From NCBI RefSeq assembly GCF_000519045.1, contig NZ_KI912532.1, positions 806,001-870,000 of the forward strand: 64,000 nt of DNA. Reading direction: 5' to 3'. Position 1 is the stretch's first letter. Every line of letters starts with the position of its first letter. Source of the DNA: Dechloromonas agitata is5 (GTDB lineage: Bacteria > Pseudomonadota > Gammaproteobacteria > Burkholderiales > Rhodocyclaceae). The position numbers and the translations under genes are program-made. The notes below the pieces were generated by a model. The model was not told the DNA's origin. It searched no databases and saw only the letters and a program-made list of their open reading frames with translations. This document shows positions 19,919 through 30,747 of this stretch, in pieces.

Positions 19919-20028
19919 GTCACCCCGCGCTACGCACCACGCATGAGCGATCAGCGTGCGGGGGCTCCGCACGCCATCGTGCCCGGATGAACAATCCGGG
20001 TTAAACTGCCCGCCCACGGAGGAAACCC

Positions 20029-20271
20029 ATGCTCGACCCCAAGATTCTTGAAGATTTCGGCGCCAAGATGAGCGCCCTGCTCGCCAACACCCCCGCCCGG
20101 GACATCGAGAAGAACGCCAAGGCCATGATGAGCGGCTTTTTCGGCAAACTCGACCTGGTCACCCGCGAGGAATTCGATATCCAGGCCCAGGTTCTGGCCC
20201 GCACCCGCGAAAAGCTGCAAGCCCTGGAAGCCCGCGTCGACGCGCTGGAAAAGGCCCGCGCGGGCCAGTAA
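20029..20271 (+). CDS. ubiK: Ubiquinone biosynthesis accessory factor UbiK
   Basis: An 80-residue helical protein of the BMFP/YqiC family, which assists the soluble ubiquinone-synthesis complex with UbiJ and binds membranes. The N-terminal amphipathic helix (MLDPKILEDFGAKMSALL) precedes a C-terminal coiled coil (EKLQALEARVDALEKA) used for trimerisation. GGAGG lies eight bases before ATG. The yifB gene follows after 9 bp, an arrangement common in betaproteobacteria. Confidence 0.9.
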   Translation: MLDPKILEDFGAKMSALLANTPARDIEKNAKAMMSGFFGKLDLVTREEFDIQAQVLARTREKLQALEARVDALEKARAGQ

Positions 20272-20280
20272 GGCAGCACG

Positions 20281-21774
20281 ATGGCGCTGGCCGTCGCCCA
20301 CAGTCGCGGACTGGATGGCCTGAACGCGCCGCCGGTCGTCGTCGAGGCGCACCTGGCGAGCGGCCTGCCCAGCTTCACGCTGGTCGGCCTGCCCGATACC
20401 GAAGTCAAGGAAGCCCGCGACCGGGTACGGGCGGCCATCGTCAATTCCGGTTTCGAATTCCCGCAGAAGCGGATCACCGTCAACCTGGCCCCCGCTGACC
20501 TGCCTAAGGAATCCGGCCGTTTCGATCTGCCGATCGCCCTCGGCATCCTCGCCGCCAGTGGTCAGATACCGGCACCGGCCCTGGCCGATTACGAATTCGC
20601 CGGCGAGTTGTCGCTATCCGGCGAGCTGCGCCCGATCCGCGGCGCGCTGGCCATGGCCCTGCAGACCGGTGACGCCGGCAAGGCCTTCATCCTGCCCGAG
20701 GAAAGCGCCCGCGAGGCGGCGCTGACCGGCTCGACGCACATTCTGGCCGCCCGCTCGCTGCTCGGCGTCTGCGCCCACCTGACCAACCGGGAAGCCCTGC
20801 CCGCCGCCGAAGGGGCCGTCGCGGAGAGCCGGCCGGCTGTCGCCGACCTGTCCGACGTGCGCGGCCAGGCGCAGGCCAAGCGGGTCCTGGAAATCGCCGC
20901 GGCGGGTTCGCATTCCCTGTTGATGATCGGCCCGCCGGGTTCCGGCAAGTCGATGCTCGCCGCCCGCCTGCCCGGCCTGATGCCGGATCTCGACGGGGAA
21001 GCGGCCCGGGCGTCGGCCGCCGTGTGGTCGCTGGTCGGCCAGTTCCGCCCCGAGGCCTTCGGGGTGCGTCCCTACCGCCAGCCGCACCATACCGCCTCGG
21101 CGGTGGCCCTGGTCGGTGGTGGCAACCCGCCACGCCCGGGCGAGATCAGTCTGGCGCATCACGGTATCTTGTTTCTCGACGAACTGCCCGAGTTCGACCG
21201 CAAGGTGCTGGAAACCCTGCGCGAACCGCTCGAATCCGGCCGTATTCATATCGCCCGGGCGGCGCGCCATGCCGAATTCCCGGCCGAGTTCCAGCTGATC
21301 GCCGCGATGAATCCGTGTCCCTGTGGCTTTCACGGCGCACCGGACGGCAAGTGCCGATGCACGCCGGATCAGATTGCACGCTATCGCGGCAAACTCTCCG
21401 GCCCCTTCCTCGACCGCATCGACCTGATCATCGAAGTGCCGGCCCTGCCGCCCGATGCGCTGGCCGGCAAGTCGGAAGGCGAGGCGTCGGCTGCCGTCCG
21501 CTCCCGGGTCGAGGCGGCGCATGCCCGGCAGCAGGCACGGCAGCGCAAGCTCAATGCCCGACTGGGCACACAGGAAGTTGATCGCTGCTGCCAGCTGGAT
21601 GCCGTCGGCAGCAAGCTGCTGCAACAGGCGACGACGCAACTCGACTTGTCGGCACGGGCCTGGCACCGCATCCTGAAGGTGGCCCGCACCATCGCCGACC
21701 TCGCCGGCAGCGAGGAGATCGGTGCGCCGCATGTCGCCGAGGCCATCCAGTACCGGCGTTTCGCCCGTGGCTGA
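20281..21774 (+). CDS. yifB: YifB-family magnesium-chelatase-like AAA+ ATPase
   Basis: A 497-residue protein of the ComM/YifB group. E. coli-type ComM is a helicase aiding integration of DNA taken up by transformation. The N-terminal Lon-protease-like fold (HLASGLPSFTLVGLPDTEVK) is followed by AAA+ motifs: Walker A GPPGSGKSMLAARLPG and Walker B GILFLDELPEF. The Cys-rich insertion AAMNPCPCGFHG and the C-terminal Mg-chelatase domain (YRRFARG end) are also present. With dprA elsewhere in the window, it fits a natural-transformation toolkit, though yifB is also found in non-competent bacteria. Confidence 0.92.
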   Translation: MALAVAHSRGLDGLNAPPVVVEAHLASGLPSFTLVGLPDTEVKEARDRVRAAIVNSGFEFPQKRITVNLAPADLPKESGRFDLPIALGILAASGQIPAPALADYEFAGELSLSGELRPIRGALAMALQTGDAGKAFILPEESAREAALTGSTHILAARSLLGVCAHLTNREALPAAEGAVAESRPAVADLSDVRGQAQAKRVLEIAAAGSHSLLMIGPPGSGKSMLAARLPGLMPDLDGEAARASAAVWSLVGQFRPEAFGVRPYRQPHHTASAVALVGGGNPPRPGEISLAHHGILFLDELPEFDRKVLETLREPLESGRIHIARAARHAEFPAEFQLIAAMNPCPCGFHGAPDGKCRCTPDQIARYRGKLSGPFLDRIDLIIEVPALPPDALAGKSEGEASAAVRSRVEAAHARQQARQRKLNARLGTQEVDRCCQLDAVGSKLLQQATTQLDLSARAWHRILKVARTIADLAGSEEIGAPHVAEAIQYRRFARG

Positions 21775-22969
21775 GCCCACGCCGCGTAGCACCCGGGGCA
21801 TAGCCCTCCTGCTCGCCGCGATGTCGGCGCTCGGCCCGTTTTCGATCGACACCTACCTGCCATCCTTCCACGACATCGGCGAAAAGCTGCAGGCCACACC
21901 GCTGCAGGTGCAACAGACCCTGTCGGCCTATCTTCTTTCCTTCGCGCTGATGACCTTGTGGCACGGCGCGATTGCCGACCGCTTCGGCCGCCGCAAGGTG
22001 CTGCTCGTCGCCCTCGCCCTGTTCGCGCTGGCTTCGCTCGGCTGCATGCTCGCCTCGCGCATCGAGATTCTCTGGTTCTGGCGCGCCATGCAGGGGGTCA
22101 CCGCCGGGGCCGGCATCGTCATCAGCCGGGCCATCGTGCGCGACTTGTACGACGGGGCTGCGGCACAGCGCCTGATGTCGCAGATCACCATGATGTTCGC
22201 GCTGGCCCCGGCCATCGCGCCGGTCATCGGCGGCTGGCTGCAGACGCTGTTCGGCTGGCGCTCAGTCTTCGCCTTCCTGGTACTCGCCACCAGCGCGCTG
22301 TGGCTGGCCTGCTGGAAACTGCTGCCGGAAACGCTGGCGCCGGCGAAGCGCCAGTCCCTGCGCCCGGCCTATCTCGGCAGCACGTACTGGAAGGTGCTGA
22401 CCTCGCCGGCCTTCCTGACTGCCTGCGCCGCCTTGAGCCTCAATTTCGGCGGCTTCTTCCTGTACATCCTGTCCGCCCCGGTTTTCCTGATGCAGCACCT
22501 CGGTGTACCGGAAACCGGCTTCCTGTGGCTGTTCGGGCCGGGCATGGGCGGCCTGGTCTGCGGCTCCTGGCTATCCGGCCGGCTGGCCGGCAAGGTCTCG
22601 CTGCCCCGTACCATTGCGCTGGGCTATGCGGCGATGGGGGCGGCGGCCAGCATCAACCTGTTGCTCAACCTGGCGCTGCCGCCCGGCCTGCCCTGGAGCG
22701 TGCTGCCCATTTTCATCTACACGCTGGGGATGGCGCTGGCCATGCCCTGCCTGACCCTCTTCGCACTCGACCCCTTCCCGGACCAGCGCGGCCTGGCGGC
22801 CTCCTGCCAGACCTTCCTGCAGTCCGGTTTCAATGGTCTGGTCGCCGCCTTGCTCGCGCCGGCGCTGTGGGGTTCAACGCTGACCCTGTCGCTCGGCATG
22901 GCCGGCTTGATGCTGGCCGGTGCCGGCTTTGCGCAACTCCACCAGCGCCTACGTCTGATACCAGGGTAG
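21767..22969 (+). CDS. Bcr/CflA-family drug resistance transporter
   Basis: A 400-residue MFS exporter with twelve membrane segments. SALGPFSIDTYLPSFHDI in helix 1 and WHGAIADRFGRRKVLL in loop 2-3 are the Bcr/CflA signatures. The ISRAIVRDLYDGAAAQRLMS segment is also characteristic. GTG 21767 overlaps the yifB stop by 8 bp and gives the usual length; an ATG at 21731 deeper in yifB is a less likely start. The stop overlaps the convergent rhodanese gene by 21 bp. Bicyclomycin, sulfonamide or cysteine export is known in relatives, but the substrate here is unproven. Confidence 0.9.
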   Translation: MAEPTPRSTRGIALLLAAMSALGPFSIDTYLPSFHDIGEKLQATPLQVQQTLSAYLLSFALMTLWHGAIADRFGRRKVLLVALALFALASLGCMLASRIEILWFWRAMQGVTAGAGIVISRAIVRDLYDGAAAQRLMSQITMMFALAPAIAPVIGGWLQTLFGWRSVFAFLVLATSALWLACWKLLPETLAPAKRQSLRPAYLGSTYWKVLTSPAFLTACAALSLNFGGFFLYILSAPVFLMQHLGVPETGFLWLFGPGMGGLVCGSWLSGRLAGKVSLPRTIALGYAAMGAAASINLLLNLALPPGLPWSVLPIFIYTLGMALAMPCLTLFALDPFPDQRGLAASCQTFLQSGFNGLVAALLAPALWGSTLTLSLGMAGLMLAGAGFAQLHQRLRLIPG

Positions 22970-23341
22970 GCCGCGGAAGCGCCAGCCACCGAGCGTACCG
23001 CGGTGGTAATCGTCGTCGAGGGGCCCCTCGAAACCTTCCAGCACGTTGATCACCTGCGTGAAGCCGGCGGCCTCCAGCGCCAGCCCGGCATCGACCGAGC
23101 GGTTGCCGCTGCGGCAGATGAGGAGGACCGGCCGTGTCAGGTCACCCTTGACCAACCGTGCCACCTTGGCGGCGAATTGCGGGTCGATTTCCCAATCCGG
23201 CCCCTCCTGCCACGCGACATGCTCGGCGCCGGCCGGATGGCCGACATACATGTGCTCGATTTCCGTCCGGCAATCGACCAGCACGGCCTGCGCATCCTGC
23301 TGCAGGAAATCGAAGGCGGCCTGGGGGTCGAGATGTTGCAT
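22949..23341 (-). CDS. Rhodanese-like domain protein
   Basis: A 130-residue single-domain sulfurtransferase. The active-site loop is CRSGNRS in PVLLICRSGNRSVDAG, with Cys as the persulfide carrier. The usual VLVDCRTEIEHMYVGHPAGA and VINVLEGFEGP strands are present. ATG 23341 is preferred to ATG 23347 because CGGA is seven bases upstream of it. The 3' end overlaps the convergent Bcr/CflA gene. The sulfur acceptor is unknown. Confidence 0.9.
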   Translation of the reverse strand: MQHLDPQAAFDFLQQDAQAVLVDCRTEIEHMYVGHPAGAEHVAWQEGPDWEIDPQFAAKVARLVKGDLTRPVLLICRSGNRSVDAGLALEAAGFTQVINVLEGFEGPLDDDYHRGTLGGWRFRGLPWYQT

Positions 23342-23374
23342 CGGCATATCCGAAAATTAGGAGGGTCCAATATT

Positions 23375-23434
23375 ATGAAAGCAAGTCCGCGAAGGCGTAA
23401 ACTTGCCTCAGCCCTTCGCCTGGAGTTCGCATGA
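23375..23434 (+). CDS. Possible 19-residue leader peptide coupled to the BamE-like gene
   Basis: ATG 23375 follows a near-perfect ribosome site (AGGAGGG, 23359-23365, nine-base spacer). It encodes a basic 19-residue peptide (MKASPRRRKLASALRLEFA), and its TGA overlaps the next ATG as ATGA. The arrangement suggests translational coupling. Conservation is untested, and it may be fortuitous. Confidence 0.4.
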   Translation: MKASPRRRKLASALRLEFA

Positions 23435-23925
23435 AACTGCCCGCCTGGATCACCGCCGCAGCCTCGGCCATCGTTGCCGCCGCGCTGCCTGCCTGCGACT
23501 ACGTCAATCTCAAGGAAATCACGCCCGGCGTCACGACCCAGGCGGAAGTCCGCTCGCGCATGGGCGAACCCGGCTTCATCCACTGGAACGACGACGGTAC
23601 GGCGACCTGGGAGTACGCCCGCCAGCCGAACGGCAGCAGTTGCTACATGATCACCTTCGGCCAGGACCATGTCGTCGCCAAGGTAGAGCAGGTATTGAAC
23701 GACGCCAATTACGCCAAGGTGCGCGAAGGCATGAGCAAGGACGACGTCCGCCGCCTGCTCGGCGCCCCCGGCTCCAAACAGACCTTCAACAACCTGCGCG
23801 AGGAAATCTGGGAATGGCGCATCGAAGGCATGCCGCCGATGGACGAAACCTATTTCATGGTGCATTTCGATACCGGCCACGGCGGGGTCAAGAAAACCTC
23901 GAAGCGGGTTGTACCGAAAGGCTAA
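23431..23925 (+). CDS. BamE/SmpA-like lipoprotein with two repeats
   Basis: A 164-residue lipoprotein: the signal peptide ends AALPACDY (lipobox with Cys near residue 22). Two BamE-like units follow: ITPGVTTQAEVRSRMGEPGF at about residues 31-50, and VREGMSKDDVRRLLGAPGS at about 97-115, each continuing to a Trp-Glu-rich strand (WEYARQP; WEWRIEG). BamE proteins support beta-barrel assembly at the outer membrane. This tandem form is probably a separate paralogue rather than the core BamE. It sits directly upstream of the metH leader. Confidence 0.8.
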   Translation: MKLPAWITAAASAIVAAALPACDYVNLKEITPGVTTQAEVRSRMGEPGFIHWNDDGTATWEYARQPNGSSCYMITFGQDHVVAKVEQVLNDANYAKVREGMSKDDVRRLLGAPGSKQTFNNLREEIWEWRIEGMPPMDETYFMVHFDTGHGGVKKTSKRVVPKG

Positions 23926-23939
23926 ATAAATCAAGGCAC

Positions 23940-23968
23940 TTGGCAGCACACCCGGCCCCCGATAAACT
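23940..23968 (+). promoter_or_regulatory. Probable sigma-70 promoter of the metH leader
   Basis: TTGGCA at 23940-23945 and TAAACT at 23963-23968 are separated by 17 bp. The predicted start is about 23975, immediately before the SAH aptamer, so the riboswitch would begin the transcript. Confidence 0.5.
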
Positions 23969-23977
23969 AACGTCTCT

Positions 23978-24036
23978 GCCGAGGAGCGCTGCGACCCTTA
24001 ACCGGGGCCAGGCTCGGCAATGATCAACGGCGCTCG
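23978..24036 (+). promoter_or_regulatory. S-adenosylhomocysteine (SAH) riboswitch aptamer
   Basis: The conserved blocks of this RNA class appear in order: CCGAGGAGCGCTGC, then CCAGGCTCGG, then AACGGCGCTC. CCGAG (23979-23983) pairs with CTCGG (24013-24017), and GAGCGC (23984-23989) pairs with GCGCTC (24030-24035), forming the pseudoknotted fold. It precedes metH, whose product recycles homocysteine made from SAH, the classic target. Confidence 0.92.
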
Positions 24037-24070
24037 CAAACCCAGCCGGTTTGTGGCGCCGTTCGTTTTT
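24026..24070 (+). terminator. Riboswitch-controlled terminator before metH
   Basis: AACGGCGC (24026-24033) pairs with GCGCCGTT (24056-24063), with an inner AAACC/GGTTT helix, followed by CGTTTTT. Its left arm is the aptamer's 3' segment, so aptamer folding with SAH would prevent the hairpin and allow metH transcription. Confidence 0.85.
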
Positions 24071-24110
24071 GCGGCGTCCCCGGCGTTTTACTGCTTTGCC
24101 GAGGTGATCC

Positions 24111-27770
<3,660 letters not shown>

Positions 27771-27796
27771 CCATCGTTCAATCGTCGCCGACTGCC

Positions 27797-28018
27797 ATGG
27801 CCAAGCGTTTTCCCCTGCATCCCAAGCACCCCGAGCGTATCTGCTGGGGCTGCGACAAATATTGCGCGGCCACCGACCTGCAATGCGGCAACGGCTCCGG
27901 CCGCACGCAGCACCCGGCGGAAATGCTCGGCGACGACTGGTACACCTGGGGAGACTGGGGCATCGAAGTAGACGAGACCAACGATCCCTCCGATCCGGAC
28001 AAGAAGGCCGAGGCGTGA
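27797..28018 (+). CDS. DUF3079 small cysteine-containing protein
   Basis: A 73-residue protein beginning [20 protein letters not shown], the DUF3079 signature. Four cysteines (C-X2-C-X3-C then a later C) could bind a metal or redox cofactor. The C-terminal part is acidic and Trp-rich ([15 protein letters not shown]). Its stop overlaps the murB GTG start (GTGA), so the two are translationally coupled. No function is established for the family. Confidence 0.85.
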   Translation: MAKRFPLHPKHPERICWGCDKYCAATDLQCGNGSGRTQHPAEMLGDDWYTWGDWGIEVDETNDPSDPDKKAEA

Positions 28019-29034
28019 GCGGACCTTACCGCACCGATGTCGATCTCGGCGCCTTCAACACCCTCGCCCTGCCCGGCCAGGCCGCCCGCTACCAGCGCAT
28101 CACCGACGCCGCCCAGCTGGCCGATCCAACTCTGGCCAGCGAGCGGCGCTTCGTGCTCGGCGGCGGCAGCAACCTGGTGCTGACTGGCGATGTGGACCGA
28201 CGGGTGCTGCACATGGCCATTGCCGGCCGCCGCCTGGCCGGCGAGGACGACTCGGCCTGGTACGTCGAGGCAGGCGCCGGCGAGAATTGGCACGACTTCG
28301 TGCAATGGACGCTGGCCGAGGGCTGGCCGGGTCTGGAAAACCTGTCGCTGATCCCCGGCACGGTCGGCGCGGCCCCCATCCAGAACATCGGCGCCTACGG
28401 TTTGGAGGCCGGCGAGCGGATCACCCGTGTCACGGCCTGGGATTTCACGAAACAGGCCGTTTGCCAGCTGACTCGCAACGACTGCCGGTTCACCTACCGC
28501 GACAGCCTGTTCAAGCAGGAAGGCTGGCATCTGGACGGTCGTCTCGCTATCACCGCCGTCACCTTCCGCCTACCCAAGGCCTGGCAGCCCAACTGCCGCT
28601 ATGCCGACGTGGCGCAGGAACTGGCCACCCGTCAGATCACCACCCCCACACCGCGCGATATCGCCGACGCCGTCATCGCCGTCCGTCAGCGCAAGCTGCC
28701 CGACCCGGCCGTGACACCGAACGCCGGCAGCTTCTTTCACAACCCGATCGTTTCCGCCGAACAAGCCGCGGCACTGAAAACCGCCCACCCGGGACTACCT
28801 ACCTACCCGCAACCGGACGGCCGCGTCAAACTGGCCGCCGGCTGGCTGATCGAGCAAGCCGGCTGGAAGGGCAAGGCGCTCGGGCCGGTCGGCATGTACG
28901 AGAAACAGGCATTGGTCCTGGTCAACCTGGGCGGTGCCACGGGCAACGACGTCAAGCGCACCATGGCGGCCGTGCAGGCCGACGTGCTGGCCAGATTCGG
29001 CGTCAGCCTGACCCCGGAGCCGATTTTCCTTTAG
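28015..29034 (+). CDS. murB: UDP-N-acetylenolpyruvoylglucosamine reductase MurB
   Basis: A 339-residue type I MurB that reduces UDP-GlcNAc-enolpyruvate to UDP-MurNAc with NADPH via FAD, in cytoplasmic peptidoglycan precursor synthesis. Seen are the FAD-binding segments [14 protein letters not shown] and [20 protein letters not shown], the loop FTYRDSLFK, and the catalytic-region motifs RQRKLPDP and [12 protein letters not shown]. The start GTG 28015 overlaps the DUF3079 stop. The rest of the mur cluster is not here. Confidence 0.96.
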   Translation: MSGPYRTDVDLGAFNTLALPGQAARYQRITDAAQLADPTLASERRFVLGGGSNLVLTGDVDRRVLHMAIAGRRLAGEDDSAWYVEAGAGENWHDFVQWTLAEGWPGLENLSLIPGTVGAAPIQNIGAYGLEAGERITRVTAWDFTKQAVCQLTRNDCRFTYRDSLFKQEGWHLDGRLAITAVTFRLPKAWQPNCRYADVAQELATRQITTPTPRDIADAVIAVRQRKLPDPAVTPNAGSFFHNPIVSAEQAAALKTAHPGLPTYPQPDGRVKLAAGWLIEQAGWKGKALGPVGMYEKQALVLVNLGGATGNDVKRTMAAVQADVLARFGVSLTPEPIFL

Positions 29035-29154
29035 CCCGCCGCCACGCAAAGGCCATGAAAGGAAGACGGGCATCTTCCGTTCAGAACTCCGAGGGCTACA
29101 CCAACTGACTGGTTGAAGCCTTTGGATTTTCTCAATAGCGGCCTCTACGAATGC

Positions 29155-29181
29155 AAAACGGGAGCCGAAGCTCCCGTTTTT
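29155..29181. terminator. Bidirectional terminator between murB and the PEP-CTERM gene
   Basis: The stem AAAACGGGAGC/GCTCCCGTTTT with a CGAA loop has T-runs on both strands. It can end plus-strand murB transcripts and the minus-strand PEP-CTERM gene, whose stop is 18 bp away. Confidence 0.9.
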
Positions 29182-29198
29182 GATAGTGTCCAATTTTC

Positions 29199-29711
29199 TC
29201 AAGCGGCTTTTTGCTTGCGGCGCATTGAACCTAAACCCGCCAAAGCCAAACCGACCAGTGCTAGAGAAGTCGGCTCCGGAACAGAAGTCTGCGGGGTATT
29301 GATGAACGAATAGACATACCCATAATCTGGAATATAGGTACCGCTATTCGTTCCCACTAACGTGCCGAACCCTGTGTTGATTGTAAAACTGGTTAGGTAG
29401 GAATAATTCGCCCCCCAGTTGTCATCCACCAATGCCCACCATGTCTGCCCACCATTGTTATCCCAATGTGATGTGATATCGATGGATGCCGTACCCGCAG
29501 CGTCGAATGGCTCGCCATAGGAGTGATCCCACGCCACTTGCTGACTCCACGTTGGATTCGCGGTACTGCCGAGACCAAATACGACATCGTAATCGTCAAA
29601 GTAAGGATTCCCCCCGCTCACGCCTACCGTTGCCACGACAGCCGCATTTGCTGTCAAGACTGAACCAGCAAGTGCAATTCCAACAAGGGATTTTTTAAAA
29701 AGTGCCTGCAT
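29199..29711 (-). CDS. PEP-CTERM sorting-domain exported protein
   Basis: A 170-residue exported protein. The signal peptide (KKSLVGIALAGSVLTANA) is followed by a Gly/Asn/Trp-rich beta-type body (TSHWDNNGGQTWWALVDDNW). A C-terminal PEP-CTERM tripartite signal ends it: VPEPTSLALVGLALAGLG then SMRRKQKAA. Exosortase recognises and processes such tails, linked to exopolysaccharide-producing betaproteobacteria. No exosortase is in the window. A sigma-54-type promoter lies upstream. Base composition is lower in GC than the neighbours, suggesting later acquisition. Confidence 0.9.
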   Translation of the reverse strand: MQALFKKSLVGIALAGSVLTANAAVVATVGVSGGNPYFDDYDVVFGLGSTANPTWSQQVAWDHSYGEPFDAAGTASIDITSHWDNNGGQTWWALVDDNWGANYSYLTSFTINTGFGTLVGTNSGTYIPDYGYVYSFINTPQTSVPEPTSLALVGLALAGLGSMRRKQKAA

Positions 29712-29755
29712 GATCCTCTCCTGATATTGGTATAGACTACGAATATGCCGAATTA

Positions 29756-29771
29756 AGCATTTTTTGTGCCA
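29756..29771 (-). promoter_or_regulatory. Sigma-54-type promoter of the PEP-CTERM gene
   Basis: The minus strand reads TGGCACAAAAAATGCT, with GG and GC exactly ten bases apart and only one mismatch at conserved -24/-12 positions. The predicted start is about 34 bases before ATG 29711. Confidence 0.7.
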
Positions 29772-29804
29772 ATATTTTATTTGTTTGATTATTAATGAAT
29801 AAAT

Positions 29805-29921
29805 TTAATTTGCGCTTTTGGCTGTAAATAATTCCGGCATTTCTGCAATTACGGCGCGCAGTATCTGGCCCCGCCCCAGATAATCTTCCAAGGTCATACC
29901 AAAAGGCCGCAACCGCTGCAT
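29805..29921 (-). CDS. Short unidentified ORF or gene remnant
   Basis: A 38-residue frame from ATG 29921 (MQRLRPFGMTLEDYLGRG, ending FTAKSAN). Composition is protein-like and amphipathic, and the frame stays open upstream to about 29954 (possible GTG). It lies between the amidase and the PEP-CTERM promoter. It may be the tail of a lost gene. No family is recognised. Confidence 0.25.
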   Translation of the reverse strand: MQRLRPFGMTLEDYLGRGQILRAVIAEMPELFTAKSAN

Positions 29922-29989
29922 TGCTGTCGTTGACCGGAAATAACTGAACAGCACGCACCTTGGCAGCAGTCTTGATGTTTCCCAAGCGC

Positions 29990-30721
29990 TCACTTGCCGC
30001 CCTGAACGCCAGTAGTCGGCGGCACATCCCGCACGAAGAGGCAGGCGGCGATGCCGGTGGCGACGGTATCGGCCATGCGGGCCTGGCGCTCGGGGTCGCG
30101 CAGTTCCATTTCCTCTTCTTTGTGCTTGATCACCCCGGCTTCGAAAAGCACCGCCGGCAACGTGGTCCGGTAGAGCACGACGAGGTTGTCGTAATACCAG
30201 ACGCCATTTGGGGCATCGGCCGCCACATGCTTGCGAGCATGCCAGGTCGAGGGCTCGAAGCCGGCCCGGCGCAGCAGGGCACCGATGGTCGATGCGCAGC
30301 GCAGGCTGGTCGCCAGGTCGGGATTCTGGGCCGAGACGAAAATGCCGTAGCCACGCTTGACCTCGGTATGCGTCTGCGGCTGCCCTTCCCACTCCCACGG
30401 CAGCAGCCAGGCTTCGCCAATCGAGTCGTGGTGGATGGAAATGAAGAAATCGCTACCGGCTGCCGCTTCCGGACGAGCGGGCAGGCTGGCGATACGGCCG
30501 TCAAAGTTGACTTCCCGGACACCCAGGTCGTGCTGGCGCAAAGTGTCGGCCAGCCGGCCGGCGAATTCCCGATTGAACTCGAATTCATGGCGCCCCCGGG
30601 CGCTGATTGCGCCACCATCCTGAATGCCGTGGCCAACATCGACGGCAACCAGAGGCGCCGCCGCCAGGGAGTGCGCCGGCAAGGCCAGTAAGAGCACAGC
30701 CATGGAAAGAAGAATTTTCAT
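29990..30721 (-). CDS. N-acetylmuramoyl-L-alanine amidase (Amidase_3)
   Basis: A 243-residue exported zinc amidase that cleaves the MurNAc-L-Ala bond in peptidoglycan. The signal peptide is MKILLSMAVLLLALPAHSLA. Zinc ligands are the His of VAVDVGHGIQDGG, the Glu in HEFEFNREFA and the His in FFISIHHDS; the second catalytic Glu is in PAVLFEAGVIKHKEEE. It lacks an AMIN domain, unlike AmiC. It is divergent from the cytochrome gene, with a palindrome in the 26-bp gap. Cell-wall remodelling in the periplasm is the expected role. Confidence 0.92.
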   Translation of the reverse strand: MKILLSMAVLLLALPAHSLAAAPLVAVDVGHGIQDGGAISARGRHEFEFNREFAGRLADTLRQHDLGVREVNFDGRIASLPARPEAAAGSDFFISIHHDSIGEAWLLPWEWEGQPQTHTEVKRGYGIFVSAQNPDLATSLRCASTIGALLRRAGFEPSTWHARKHVAADAPNGVWYYDNLVVLYRTTLPAVLFEAGVIKHKEEEMELRDPERQARMADTVATGIAACLFVRDVPPTTGVQGGK

Positions 30722-30741
30722 TCCCCGAATTATCCGGGGAA
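30721..30741. repeat. Perfect palindrome in the amidase/cytochrome divergent gap
   Basis: TTCCCCG (30721-30727) and CGGGGAA (30735-30741) form a 7-bp inverted repeat with a 7-base centre. It abuts the amidase start codon and contains the ribosome site of the cytochrome gene. It could be an operator, or an RNA hairpin limiting translation. Confidence 0.5.
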
Positions 30742-30747
30742 TTTAAG

